Positions 44,358 through 55,755 of a DNA stretch of 64,000 bases are shown here, in pieces. Location of the stretch: positions 3,762,501-3,826,500 of the forward strand of contig JAPTOF010000003.1 in NCBI GenBank assembly GCA_028554755.1, written 5' to 3'. The stretch's first letter is position 1. Each line of letters starts with the position of its first letter. The notes under the pieces were generated by a model. It was not told where the DNA came from. It searched no databases and saw only the letters and a list, made by a program, of their open reading frames with translations. This stretch comes from Cordia subcordata. Lineage: Eukaryota; Streptophyta; Magnoliopsida; Boraginales; Cordiaceae. A program made the translations under genes and the position numbers.

Positions 44358-45430
44358 TAGAAACTTGATTATTTGATGTGATAAATCAAATTTATCAAAT
44401 ATTCAACATTAGACTCTGACGAGGCAAATAAGTATGATGAGCTCCATAATCCAACTCCTAGATGGTTGACTTTGATTTCCTCCGGACTTTGCAGTGCCGC
44501 CTTTCAACAGTTGGCATATTTGGATCTCTCAACTCGCAAGCCATATAGATTGGACAAATGAAAGTAAGGGCTGGACCAATTTGCATTTTTCTTCTTCTTC
44601 TTCTCGTTCTCTTGTAGGATTTCACATTCGGCTCTGACAAATAGGGCAAGTACAACTCTCATGCAACTGACTTTGATTTCCTTCGGACTTTGCAGATCTG
44701 ATGTTATTTTTGTGGAGTGAGTCCTCTCCCAAATTTTCTTGTTACTTCTTGAAATTTTCAACTTCTGATCTAATTTGTTTCTCATTTCATATTTCCAACA
44801 GTTGTGCTTGTGCCTGTACCAGTACTCAGTGGTAAGATATTAGGCTCTTCTATTGTAAGGTGGGAAGAGTCCAATTATTTCTTATTTCATATATCAATAT
44901 TTCCCAGTTACATTTGAAAATTCTACACCTAAGCAAGTTCGAGTTAAATGCACCATTGTCCCCTGTGATTTGCTCAAAATGCACCAATGCCTTTGCCATT
45001 TTTTAAAATAGCTAAACGAACCCATATATATATTTTTTATAATGTATGATATTGCCCCCTATCGTTAGGAAAACCATCACATGGAACAACAATTGTGTGT
45101 CATGTTATTCTTACACGGTTATTTTCTATTCTTATCATAAATTATTTGAGCAAAAAAAAATACAACACATGTCATTGTGGTTTTATTAAAAATTGCATAA
45201 ACACCCTTGTGATTTAAAAAATAGTTCATAGACCCTCCCAATTTAACATTTGAGAAAACACAGAATTTTTAAGTATTTAAAAAAGAAAAAGGGGGCATCG
45301 ATGCATTTATTGAAGAGAGTTATTAATTTCTAGACTATAATGACCTCTTAAGCCAAACCAAATGTGAAATTTTTTCCTCGATTGAAGATAAAGTGAATTG
45401 CCCACTTTTTTTCTGTTGTTTCCATTGCAG
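44358..45430. other. Region upstream of the K2 kinase exon; possible mini-exon 44802-44831
   Basis: ACTTTGATTTCC.TCGGACTTTGCAG is repeated at 44468 and 44669. A 30-bp segment 44802-44831 between CAACAG and GTAAGA would encode VLVPVPVLS and joins in phase to the kinase exon. In position and size it would correspond to the 27-bp exons of K1 and K3. The overlapping CTCAGTGGTAAGATATTAGG resembles a SINE head, so the exon is doubtful. No ectodomain exon was found. Confidence 0.4.
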
Positions 45431-46563
45431 TGCTAGCTCTCTTAGTAAGATTCTTGTGCGGACTCCCATGTCTTATCATATTACTAATCTATAAGTGTAG
45501 AAGGCGCCACTTATCAATTTATGACACTATTGAAGACTTCCTACAAGGTCAAAACAATTTGACACCAATTAGATACAGGTATGTGGATATAAAGAAGATT
45601 ACCAACAACTTCAAGGAGAAACTAGGTGAAGGAGGATATGGATCTGTATTTAAAGGCAAGCTTAGAAGTGGCATTTTCGTTGCAGTGAAGATTATGAACA
45701 AATCCAAGGCTAGTGGGGAAGACTTCATGAATGAAGTTGCTACAATCGGAAGGATTCACCATGTAAATGTAGTGCAACTCATTGGCTTCTGTGTTGAAGG
45801 TTCAAAACAGGCTTTGATATATGAGTATATGCCCAATGGCTCTCTCGAAAAGCACATATTCTCACTAGAAGAAAGGACTGTCTCCTTGAGCTATGGAAAA
45901 ATGTTTGAGATATCACTTGGTGTAGCTCGAGGAATTAATTATCTACATCGAGGGTGTGACATGCAGATATTACATTTTGATATTAAGCCTCACAATATCC
46001 TTCTTGATCAAAATTTTAATCCAAAGATATCTGACTTTGGGCTTGCAAAATCGTATTCAACGGAAGATAGTATTGTTTCTCTAACTACTGCAAGAGGAAC
46101 AATAGGTTACATGGCTCCAGAATTGTTCTATAAAAATATCGGGAGAGTCTCATATAAAGCTGACGTTTATAGTTATGGTATGTTGTTGATGGAAATGGCA
46201 GGTAGGAGGAGAAATCTGAATCCTTTCGTGGACAATCTAAGCCAAATTTACTTCCCTTCATGGGTGTATGATCACTTCAATGAAGGAAAAGAAATAGAGT
46301 TGGGTGATGCCTCTGGAGAAGAAAGGAAAATGGTGAAGAAGATTTTAGTTGCACTATGGTGCATACAAATGAAACCTATTGATCGTCCTTCTATGAACAA
46401 AATTGTTGAGATGCTTGACGAAGATGATGAACAATTGGAAATGCCTCCCAAACCTTTTCTTTATCCAGAAGAATTGCCAACTGAGGATCATGAAATACAT
46501 TCAGATGATAATGAGTTGCCGTTGTTGTCATGTGATTGTATAGATTCAACCAGCCTTGTTTAG
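45431..46563 (+). CDS. K2: LRK10L/PR5K-like receptor kinase, kinase exon; ectodomain not found
   Basis: The exon follows a good acceptor (TCCATTGCAG) and is open to TAG 46561-46563. It starts with a hydrophobic stretch ([15 protein letters not shown]), a membrane segment plus basic stop-transfer. The kinase domain has Gly loop '[12 protein letters not shown]', Lys in VAVK (about residue 87 of the exon), HFDIKPHN (Asp about 184), DFG (about 202) and an intact APE (229-231). The C-terminus is acidic and ends 'DSTSLV'. All catalytic residues are present. No in-frame Met precedes the Gly loop, so translation needs an upstream exon. Only a doubtful mini-exon (44802-44831) is visible, and no signal peptide or GUB_WAK_bind exon lies between the RNase H pseudogene and this point. 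It may be a 5'-truncated paralogue. Confidence 0.8.
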
Positions 46564-47230
46564 GATAAAAGCTAAGATTATGTTTCTAGTTTGGGGAAGT
46601 ATGAAATAGCTATTGTATTCTCATGTAACTCAGGTTGTGTAATTCTTACAAATAACGTTTGAAATTAAATCTGATAATTAGAGTAATTGTTCTCGTGCAA
46701 ATCCCAAAATTTGATTAAGAAAAATAAGGCCACAACATTTGACACAGTTTTTACATATTGGATAATTTCTTTTTGTTTCTTTGATGTGGTAGAGAAGGAT
46801 TTGAAGGCAAAGTTAGCTTATGAAACTTTTGAGATTAAAAGGCACATATGGAATAATCATACACACGGAAAGAAAAAGAAAGAAAAAAGAGGGGCAAATA
46901 TTGAATCGTAATACAGGAATTGAGTTTATATTGTACATATTTTTGACTTTTATTTTTTATTTGGTGTTATATAAAAGGCTAGTTTTGGAATCTATTACTT
47001 TTTGAAGGGATGTTTTACCCATTTGACAAAGAGCACATTTCTACGCGCTAAAACCATGGGAATAAACGACTCTTGTATATTTAGTTTTGTCGCGGATTGT
47101 TATTTTCACATTCATGAGAATGAGATTCCTTTATTTATTATAGTACACTGACCATGAAAATTAGAATAAAATGAGGAACGCATTCCCAACCCGTTCTTCC
47201 TTATTAACCGCCACCAGATAGTTATTGTAG
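46564..47230 (+). repeat. K2 downstream flank, duplicated at 20485-21440 and 29330-29510
   Basis: Includes the probable K2 3' UTR. Its match with 20485-21440 continues at 48881, on the far side of the Mutator-like insertion. Confidence 0.72.
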
Positions 47231-48880
47231 GGATTTTTTTTTCTAACCAAAAAAAAAAAACATTACGCAAAACTAACCCCGTTTATAAATCAATTTGAAA
47301 AATAACCCGTTTTAAATCTGGAAATGCGCCGCACGTATTCCCATAACGCAGAACGCACTCTGGGAGTGCGGCTGCGCTCCAGGAATGCGCCCGCCCTCCT
47401 GGAATGCGTTCCGCATTCTGGAAACGAGTTTTTTGGGTTCCCTGCAAAGCTGCCAAATTTGATTTTGATTCTGATTTGATTTGATTGCGAGGACGATCAA
47501 ATATTCTTAGCAACGCATTCTGGGAGTGCACTGATGAGAATCCCTGCCACAAATCATGCTTTAGTCATTTTAAGTCACGGGAAATTTCAGAAATCGCACT
47601 CCCAGAATGCGTTTTCTGCATATATAAATCCCAACCCCTTCCTACACCGGATCATTCAATCCTACCCCGTAAATTTCTACCATCACAATCATTTTCCACC
47701 AAATAAACATTCTGCCAAATTCATTCACTTTGTTAGTATAAGTTTCTACCAAAGCACGTAAAAGAATGAATTCAACCGAGGTTACTGTTCTTTTATACTA
47801 CAGCGGTCACACAATAATGACCGATTATGGTCTTGATTACAGAAGTCCAAGTATACCACGCAAAATCAAATTCATCCCGATACAACTTACGATGAATTTG
47901 TTTCGCGCGTAATTAGAAAACTAGGGTTGCGTCCGAACATCGATAGGGTTAACTTATGCTATCGTAACCCTAGATGGGATGCTACATTACAGCAGATTTA
48001 TTATTATCCAAGTGCAATAATTGATGATGAAGATGTGCGGGAGATGTATGGCACAGCTCGGTGTGAATGGAACCGCTGTGTGGCGTACGTAATAGCGGAC
48101 GTTCAGTCTGTTCAGCCTGATGACGTGTATGTGCTGCAAATAATTCCCGACGTCTCGTACCAGTCTAATATGCCGGACCTAAATGCAGCACCATCGTATG
48201 AAGAAGATGAACATATCAATATTGCAACAACAGCGGAGGAGTTTGCCACTTTTTCCATTTCCCCGCAACCGCATTCTACTTTTGAAGTTAGAGGACCCTT
48301 TCATGACGGCGATGGCACGGAGGAGAGATGTCACGTTGCAGCAGATACTGTTTTGTCGAAAGCAGATGAAGAAAACGAGGACGGTGAATTGAACGATCAA
48401 GAAGAAGATGCAATCTCAGAAGCAAGTTTGAACTACCAAATTGAGAACGAAGTAGAAGGACCGGATGTTGATGCAGAGGCGGAGGTAGATAAGGAGGAAG
48501 CCGTGGAGTTCCATACTGCTAGGACTGAATTCTACACGACAAGTAGGTACAGGGTCAGCAAACGTCCAGTATGAGACCCGGACAGAATGGAACTGGCCAA
48601 AGGAATGGTGTTCCCATCCAAAGTGGATGGGATAAGAGCTGTTTAACAGAACGCGATAAGAATACAAAAGGAATATAGGGTCGTCAAGTCGAGTAAGACC
48701 CTATGGAAGGTACGGTGTAAGGAAGCACACAATGATCGGGCATCGAATATATGGAACTCGGCCGCTTTCCAGGAATGCGTGCCACGCATTTCTAGACTCA
48801 AAACGGGTTATTTTTCAAAATATTTTATAAACGGGGTTAGTTTTGCATAATGTTTTTTTTTTTGGGTTAAAAAAAATTCC
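47231..48880 (+). mobile_element. TIR element (Mutator-like) carrying a transposase N-terminus
   Basis: The left end (GGATTTTTTTTTCTAACC...CGCAAAACTAACCCCG) and the inverted right end agree for about 85 bases, to AAATAACCCGTTTT. The flank is GTAG on both sides (47227-47230, 48881-48884). The sequence duplicated at 21366-21400 (GTTATTGTACTTTAATGGGG) is uninterrupted and acts as the empty site. The subterminal zone is GC-rich with many GGAATGCG/GGGAGTGCG motifs (47325-47425, 47510-47620, 48770-48795). The encoded protein is like the N-terminus of MULE transposases, but the readable TSD (3-4 bp) is shorter than the usual 9. Confidence 0.78.
47766..48574 (+). pseudogene. MULE transposase N-terminal (PB1-like) region, frameshifted and truncated
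   Basis: From the ATG at 47766 it reads MNSTEVTVLLYYSG, then 'MTDYGLDYRSPS'. A one-base frameshift at about 47890 moves to 'YDEFVSRVIRKLG', and the frame 47927-48574 continues with 'NLCYRNPRWDATLQ', 'IDDEDVREMYG' and 'CVAYVIADVQ'. This is the PB1-like N-terminus typical of plant Mutator-like transposases. Next comes a long acidic tail rich in Glu/Asp that ends at TGA. The FAR1/MULE catalytic domain and zinc finger are absent before the right TIR. It is probably a deletion derivative. A PB1-like module alone might still bind partners (speculative). Confidence 0.68.
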
Positions 48881-48944
48881 GTAGCTTAATGGGGTCTAAT
48901 GATCATTTATTCTATTTCCTGTATTACATTTTTGCTAAATATAA

Positions 48945-50953
48945 ATGACAACTGATTATGGCCTGATTCAAGCTATCCCCTGCCTAAGCAATTCTAATTA
49001 TTATGTATATGTAGTTCATTCACATAGAGAGCTCTATAGTTATGGAATCCCCATGTTTGTGCTACTATTTTCTTGCAGAAAGATGTTCAACATGTCAGCA
49101 GTTCCTTCTTCAAATATTATATTGTCCTGGTCCAACCCAACTTGTGGGCATTGTGAAAAGGATCCAGGTACAGTAGACTCATCTTTCCGTGCAGTTTCTC
49201 ATCCATACCGGAAATTCTCCCTATACTAACGTCTCATTCATATTCAAGATGCTGTCAAAATTTTGCTATGCAATATATCTAATTTTTTGCAATTCATTCA
49301 TATTCTGATCTTCCACTTAAGCCCCCTGACCCAGTCCCACGAAAATAGGAACCATTCCATTTTTGTTCTCCCCCTTTAAACGTCTCATTGACTTCAAAAA
49401 GTGAATTGTGTCTTTGATGTTTATTCAGCCCCTATTGATGAAGCAGACCCTTGCTTTCTCAGTCAACAAGGAGAAGGCAGAGGTACTCTCTACATCTCTT
49501 TACTCTACATCATAATAGGTGGCTTTTCCAAGAAAGATAAGTAGGTTATGGCTTTAATTATATGCTTTAAAATAAAATAAATATTCTTATCTATAATTTC
49601 AACGATATCTGTGATATGTGTTCTTATATCCCAGAACTTAAAGGGACCTGTTTTGAGATGTCTCATTTCACAGATAAAGTTATCAAGGTCTTGAAATTAA
49701 TTCTGAAATTTCACACAATGGGCTAAACTTTTGTCATCTTTTAATAGGTTCCTTGGTGAAAAAGATCATCAAAGGTAAAGTTTTCTATCACTCTTCCGTT
49801 GTCTACAATTGCGGATAAATAGATACTGACTTAATATGGTTTCTAAACTACAGGAGTAGTAATAGGTCTGTCTCTACTGGGGCTAGTCATATTTGCAGTT
49901 CTCTTCAGCATCAAAAAGAAGAAAGAGGATCAGAAAAGGATAGAACAATTTTTGGAGGATTATGTAGCTCTTCGGCCTACAATATATGCCTATGCAGATA
50001 TAAAAAAAATCACAAATCAATTTAAGGAAAAACTGGGCCGAGGAGGTTATGGAACTGTTTATAAGGGGAAGCTTCCAAATGAAGTTCTTGTTGCTATTAA
50101 GGTACTCGACAGGTCCAATGGAAATGGGGAAGAGTTCATCAATGAAGTGGGTACAATAGGCAAGATACACCATGTTAATGTGGTTCGCTTAGTGGGATAC
50201 TATGCTGATGGATATAGGCGAGGTCTTGTGTATGAATTCTTACCAAATGAGTCACTGGAAAAATTTATATCATCAGGAAATCGAAGTTGCTCACTAGGTT
50301 GGGAGAAACTACAGCAAATCGCTATCGGCATAGCTAAAGTGTTGGATTATCTTCATGAAGGTTGCAACCAACGAATCCTTCACTTTGACATAAAACCACA
50401 CAATATCTTGCTTGACCATAATTTCAATCCAAAAGTTGCAGATTTTGGGCTTGCCAAGTTGTGTTCGAAGGAACAGAGCATAGTTTCTATGTCAGTGGCT
50501 CGTGGGACAATAGGTTATATAGCACCAGAAGTGTTCTCCAGGAACTATGGAAATGTATCATATAAAGCCGATATTTATAGCTTTGGCATGTTGCCACTTG
50601 ATATGGTTGGTGGCAGAAAGAATTTTCATGATGCAGAAAAGGACAACAGTCAAGTATGCTTCTCGGAATGGATGTATAATCAGTTGGAGAAAGGGGAAGA
50701 AGTAGCAATCCAAATTGACAAAGAAGAGGACAATAAGATATTCAAGAAACTCATAGTCGTAGGACTTTGGTGCATTCAGTGGTATTCAGCGAACCAACCT
50801 TCCATGAAACTTGTGATTCAAATGTTAGAAGCAGATGCCATTCCCTCGATGCCCCCAAATCCTTTTGCTTCAATGAAATCATCAGCAGCAAATGCAAGAG
50901 CATCCAAAAGTAAATTCCAAAACGAACTCGAAAGCATTTCTGAAGGAGGCTAG
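48945..50953 (+). CDS. K3: LRK10L-type receptor kinase, 5'-truncated
   Basis: Four exons remain in phase: 48945-49167, 49429-49482, 49748-49774 and 49854-50953, with GT/AG borders, giving 467 codons. The first encodes only the last third of the ectodomain ('IPCLSNSNYYVYVVHS', 'SWSNPTCGHC'). The 27-bp third exon matches the K1 mini-exon. A membrane segment lies at about 102-121. The kinase carries Gly loop 'LGRGGYGTVYKG', Lys 184, HFDIKPHN (Asp 281), DFG (298) and intact APE (325-327). An ATG happens to sit in frame at the truncation point, but no signal peptide precedes it. The DNA just upstream (48881-48940) is the K2-type downstream flank, so the 5' end was replaced by a rearrangement. Changes such as 'AKVLDYLH' for AKGLDYLH and 'GMLPLDM' for GMLLLDM suggest relaxed constraint. 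It is a gene or a young pseudogene. Confidence 0.78.
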
Positions 50954-51652
50954 ACACTTAATATCCTTTTCCATTCCAAGTCTCATGATGAAGTGGGATT
51001 CTTGTACTCAGATTAGTAGCTTAATGTTGTATTTACTAAGATACTTAATTATCATACAAAACTTGTTTAACCTGTGTACCTCTTTGTAATGTACGACACT
51101 AATTTGTGGGGAGATATTTAAGTGATGTATAAATGAATGACTTGAAACAGATTTTAGAACATCTCAAGAGTGTTAATCATTTTCTTTTATCTTTAACGCT
51201 CCACTGGCCAAATGCGAACAGCAAGATTCGATGGAGGGAAAAAAAAAAAGAAAAGAAAAGAGTAGTAATTTCCTGAAGAAAGAATCTATAGTTACCTGTA
51301 CTCCCAATATCTTCAAAGGAACATTATGCAAGAAGTCAATGGAGGGAAAAAAAAAAAAGAAAAGAAAAGAGTAGTAATTTCCTGAAGAAAGAATCTAAAG
51401 TTACCTGTACTCCCAATATCTTCCAAGGAACATTATGCAAGAAGTCACCTCTTCTAGAACCATTGCAGCTGATTGAGCTAGCCGCAAGCCAGTTTGGTTT
51501 CAATTGAAATCTGTATATTAATTTTTTTAAAAGTACAATTTTAAAAGTGTTTAGTTATTTTTATGTGAAACGAATTATAAAATAAAAAAGTGTTTGATTT
51601 TAAATTTGAACATACTTATTGGTTGTTTAAATTATTAAGAGGATATTTTGAA

Positions 51653-51703
<51 letters not shown>

Positions 51704-51874
51704 TTGATAGCGATTGGTAGTGATTGATATTATTTTCCATGTATAATTGATTGATTGATTCTTTCCCTCATTTATTTATTTGATTAGGCTTAATTTTAGC
51801 ACTTACAATAATTGTAATTGTACGAAAATTCCTTTATAACGAGTCTTACATTGTACAAAATTCATCAATAAAAT
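50954..51874. other. K3 downstream region; 108-bp tandem duplication and (AAT)n
   Basis: 51231-51338 and 51339-51446 are near-identical copies beginning ATGGAGGGAAAAAA, with only about three differences. (AAT)n occupies 51653-51702. No gene. Confidence 0.75.
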
Positions 51875-54800
51875 TGTCACACCCTAAAAATTTTCACCAA
51901 ATAAACTTTAATAGTGTGACTGCCACAAGCCTAAGTGTTAATTCCTAGGCCAACAAGGTTAAACTCACAAACAATTCAAACCACCACAATATAGAACCAG
52001 AGCAACTAAACCATAAAAACACAAACTTGCAAATCATAAAACTCAAGCATATTTATGCCAACTACTTAAATATCTATACAACATAGACTTAAAGTCACAA
52101 CTACCACCAAATAATCATATTTATAGTTCTAACAAAAGTGTATCTTTTTATCTCCAATTAATCTATTGGTCCATAAACTTCTCATCATTCTTTTGGCTGT
52201 CATCTTACACACATTAGGAGATTTCCCCCTTTACTCTGCAAAAAGAAGCACAAAATATTTAAATGACTGAAACAATCCTCAGTAAGTGGAAATCCCAAAG
52301 GGTGGAAGAGACGAGGGCAATAACATTGAACAATTGAATGGTATAGATTAAAGTTAAGTAGCATCATATAATAGAAAGAGTACTTTATAATGATCACAAC
52401 AGCATTTGAGTGATAATAGAGTTCGAAAGCAATGGAATAGGGCATTAACACTTACAGAGGGCACGAAGTAGAATCACGATCGGTTCACCAAAGACCGAAC
52501 GGGGGATATATGGTTTTCACGAATATTTAATAGATTAGTATTATAACATATGATATGAACTTTACTTCTAAGGGAGCATAACAAGTCACCATGACGTGCT
52601 AATGAAAGACTAGCTAGAAAGAAGTAGATGAAAACATAATAAGAAGCTTTCATTAGGCTAAGTATGGGGCACTATATATCTAAACATAGGTCGATATAAC
52701 TAAGAAATTGGCACAACTAAACGTATGGTGGTAGAGGCTCATTGGAACAAAATTATTCGAGACAAATACAAGCTACGAAACCCAAGATGGAGTCACATTC
52801 AGCATGACGATGAAACGTAACCAAGTAATGTTAAATGACATTTCTAGGAAAGAAGAAACTAATGGTAACACAAGCAACAAAGAAAATGGGATTAAGTGAC
52901 TAAGTCGAGTTAACGTGGAACATAAGAAAATAAAATCCATAATACACTAAACAGAAACTTATTCGCATGAATGTAGAGGTAAAACTAAAGACAAAGGATA
53001 AGCATATAATGCTTAGTAGGCGTAGCTGAGCTGAAATAAAAGGTCCCTGTATACAAAGACATGAGCGATTGACCAAATAGAAGAAAGAGCTAGTTAGAAA
53101 AAGAGGTTTAACAACAAAGGCATAAAGGAAGTAACTACAGATGACATATAGACTAACTTACAGGATGGTCAGTGTTATCGAAACTAAATATGGATCACTC
53201 ATATTGATACTAACATGATTTAGCTAGGAACAAAATATTAGGCTGATCATACAAATATAGAGCATATAGTCGAAGAGAGAAAGTATTAGATGACAGACAA
53301 AGCAAAGGATCACTTATACAGAAACACAACAGATCACCTATATGGAAACACAACGGATCTCTAATATGGAAACAAAACGAATCACTTATACGAAGACACA
53401 ACAGATTACTTATACAAGAACCCAATGGATCACTTGTACAAAAACAAAAATGGCATAGCCAGGGACAAGATGGCTAGCCTATCTTAAGTTGTAGCTACAT
53501 TCACCCGTGCAACTCTGGTCACAAGATGAGTACTATGCTCTTACTAGGCAAAACACATAACACAAGGTGAGTACTAAGCCCCCGCCAGGCAATAGGTGTA
53601 CCTCTTACACATACACATAACACACATATATACAGTTTAAAATAATGAACAAATGATATTTTGGCACATGATCTCGAAGGTGCATTGATAATGATTGTAC
53701 TAACCAACAAAGATGACTTAAGCAAAGACCAAATAGGAGATTACTCATATCGGAATAACAAATAAGATAGATGAAATAAAGCACAACGCCACACACACAA
53801 GAGACACAAATAGGAATGAAGGAGATGGTGATATTCAAAGAGTTAAACAAAGATTGAAAACAACTTACTATGACCACAAGGAGGAAGGCAAACAACAACG
53901 AAGATCCCATATTGACTGAACAGGAAGTAAAGAGAATCTTAGCACAAGAGATGAAACTTAAATGATTTGAACTCTCAAGGCAACACCAAAGGCATTAGGA
54001 AAAGGAGAACTATTTAAAGTTTTAATTTACCAAAAGAACACATATCTAAACAAAGGTATAAGACTTTCTTAGAACACAAAAGACGGATGTATTGCATAAA
54101 ATTCAAAATAACAAGATCTACAATTAGAGACCACACATTTAGGAGTTATCATTGAGCTTATGAACCTATCAAAGGCTTGATAAACAAAGACACTATCAAA
54201 AGGAAGTGAGGCCATATGACAAAAGATTTGACAGAAGAATATTATTAGGAGTTCTCTACGTAGCATTGCCAAAGGGTTTCTCTAATCACATGAAGAAGAC
54301 TTTGGAATATATATTTATAAGACTCACTTAAATTGAAGGGCTTAGAGTAGAATACTTACTATGGAGATTACAAGGCAAAAATGATATCTTTTCTTCCTTT
54401 TTATTCATAAAACATAAGGTACAATAAACTTAAGGCTAATCACAAGCAAAGGAAGAATATAGCCAATGAGTAGGTATTATTCCAAACTTTTATTCAAAAT
54501 GAGAAGGCTAGCTAGAGAATCTAACTAAGGTACCAAGGACATAGGCTTAAAATCAATGGTTTCTTATACAATTTAAAGTAGTTGCGAGAAACAAACCTAT
54601 GAACTCAACGGGGAGTTTCTTTATAGACAAACCAACATTATAGTATCTCAAAGAGGTTTACATTAAAGAATAACAGTACGTGCATAAATGCTATACTAAT
54701 CCTCATTGCTAAACAAAACATGGGAAAAACAAAGGATTTGGTCCTATCAAAATATGAGGAATGGTATTCATCATTAAAGGAAATGGCACAACTATGAAAT

Positions 54801-55675
54801 AATGTGAGGAACTAATTTTGCAAAATACAGTTTAGGATGAAGCATATACACAATGAGATTAAGGCTCATGATATAAAATATAATGGGAGAAGTAGGGATT
54901 ATACAAAGGGAAGAGGATTCCTCACTTACCTCATATCGAGCATCAAAATCCTCAACATTTAGCACCTAGTGAAGTCTTCAACAAAGCAGTAACTTCAAAA
55001 GCTCAATAAACCAATCTAAAACACGTCAAAAATGAAATTCCACCATTGGATTAAAAAGCCCCATAAGTCAGGATGCCCCTAAAATTTCAGCTCAATCCAA
55101 TATAGATTCACTATTAGATTGCACCCAAAACCGAAGTAATGTAAACAGTGACAAGAATTTTATAGCTCTTGTGTTTCTTTACTTTTCTTCTATTTCCTTT
55201 ATTTTCTTAAGAAATCCCATCACTTATTACAACTAACCATTAATAACATTATGTTTCCTCCAATTGTTATGCAAATAAAACCTCAAGAATATAATATTAA
55301 TAAAAAACTCATTACTTAGCAACTTAAGCTTTAAACCAATATTTTAGCACAAAGATAAAACTAACCTTGTATAGGATGTACGGATGAAACCCACTTGTAA
55401 GGTCATGTTTAAACTCTCCTGAGTGATCCACGAAGAAAGTAAAACAATGGTAAGCTCTCTTTCTTTATCTCTTCTCTCACGTTTCTTTCTCTATTTCTAG
55501 TCTTTCTCTCTCTCACGACTTTGAGCCAAGAAAAAGAAGAAGAAATAACATAAGCTTGCAAAAGAATTCTCTAGACTTTAGATATTTCTTATAAAAATTC
55601 AAGAATTATAGATTGGCCCCCAAAACTTCTATTATTTTATAGCTGACCCCAAGCTTAAAATTGGGGATATTAAAG
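51875..55675 (+). repeat. Long non-coding block, candidate giant gypsy-type solo LTR
   Basis: Starts TGTCACACCCTAAAAATTTT and ends near AAAATTGGGGATATTA, imperfect inverses of each other as in Tekay/Del-type LTRs. Composition changes at the left border to A-rich mixed sequence, with no coding frames for 3.8 kb. Blocks such as 'GATGCCCCTAAAATTTCAGC' near 55070 fit a gypsy LTR U3. No partner LTR or confident TSD was found, so this is a hypothesis. Confidence 0.4.
53307..53450. repeat. Six-copy 24-bp tandem repeat
   Basis: Six consecutive 24-base units of the form GGATCACTTATACAGAAACACAAC with 2-6 changes each. It translates on the minus strand to an 8-residue Cys-rich repeat, which I take as incidental. 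Confidence 0.88.
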
Positions 55676-55701
55676 AAATATATCGAGATATTTTTCTTTT
55701 A

Positions 55702-55710
55702 TGGTATCAG
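55702..55710 (+). other. Primer-binding-site-like TGGTATCAG
   Basis: Matches the initiator-Met tRNA primer site of copia elements, 46 bases before a copia gag ATG. Confidence 0.6.
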
Positions 55711-55755
55711 TATGCTATAGACCTACGTCTCTCATGTCGACCTGTGTCTTCGCTT

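Noticed and set aside
44802..44831. Mini-exon upstream of the K2 kinase exon as a confirmed exon
   Set aside because: Phase and splice sites fit, but the same bases overlap a SINE-like CTCAGTGGTAAGA motif and no ectodomain exon precedes it; kept only as a possibility.
53210..53425. Cys-rich 8-residue repeat protein on the minus strand
   Set aside because: Direct consequence of a 24-bp tandem repeat; no start context, no homologous domain recognised.
53307..53450. CRISPR-like array
   Set aside because: Units abut without unique spacers and the genome is plant.
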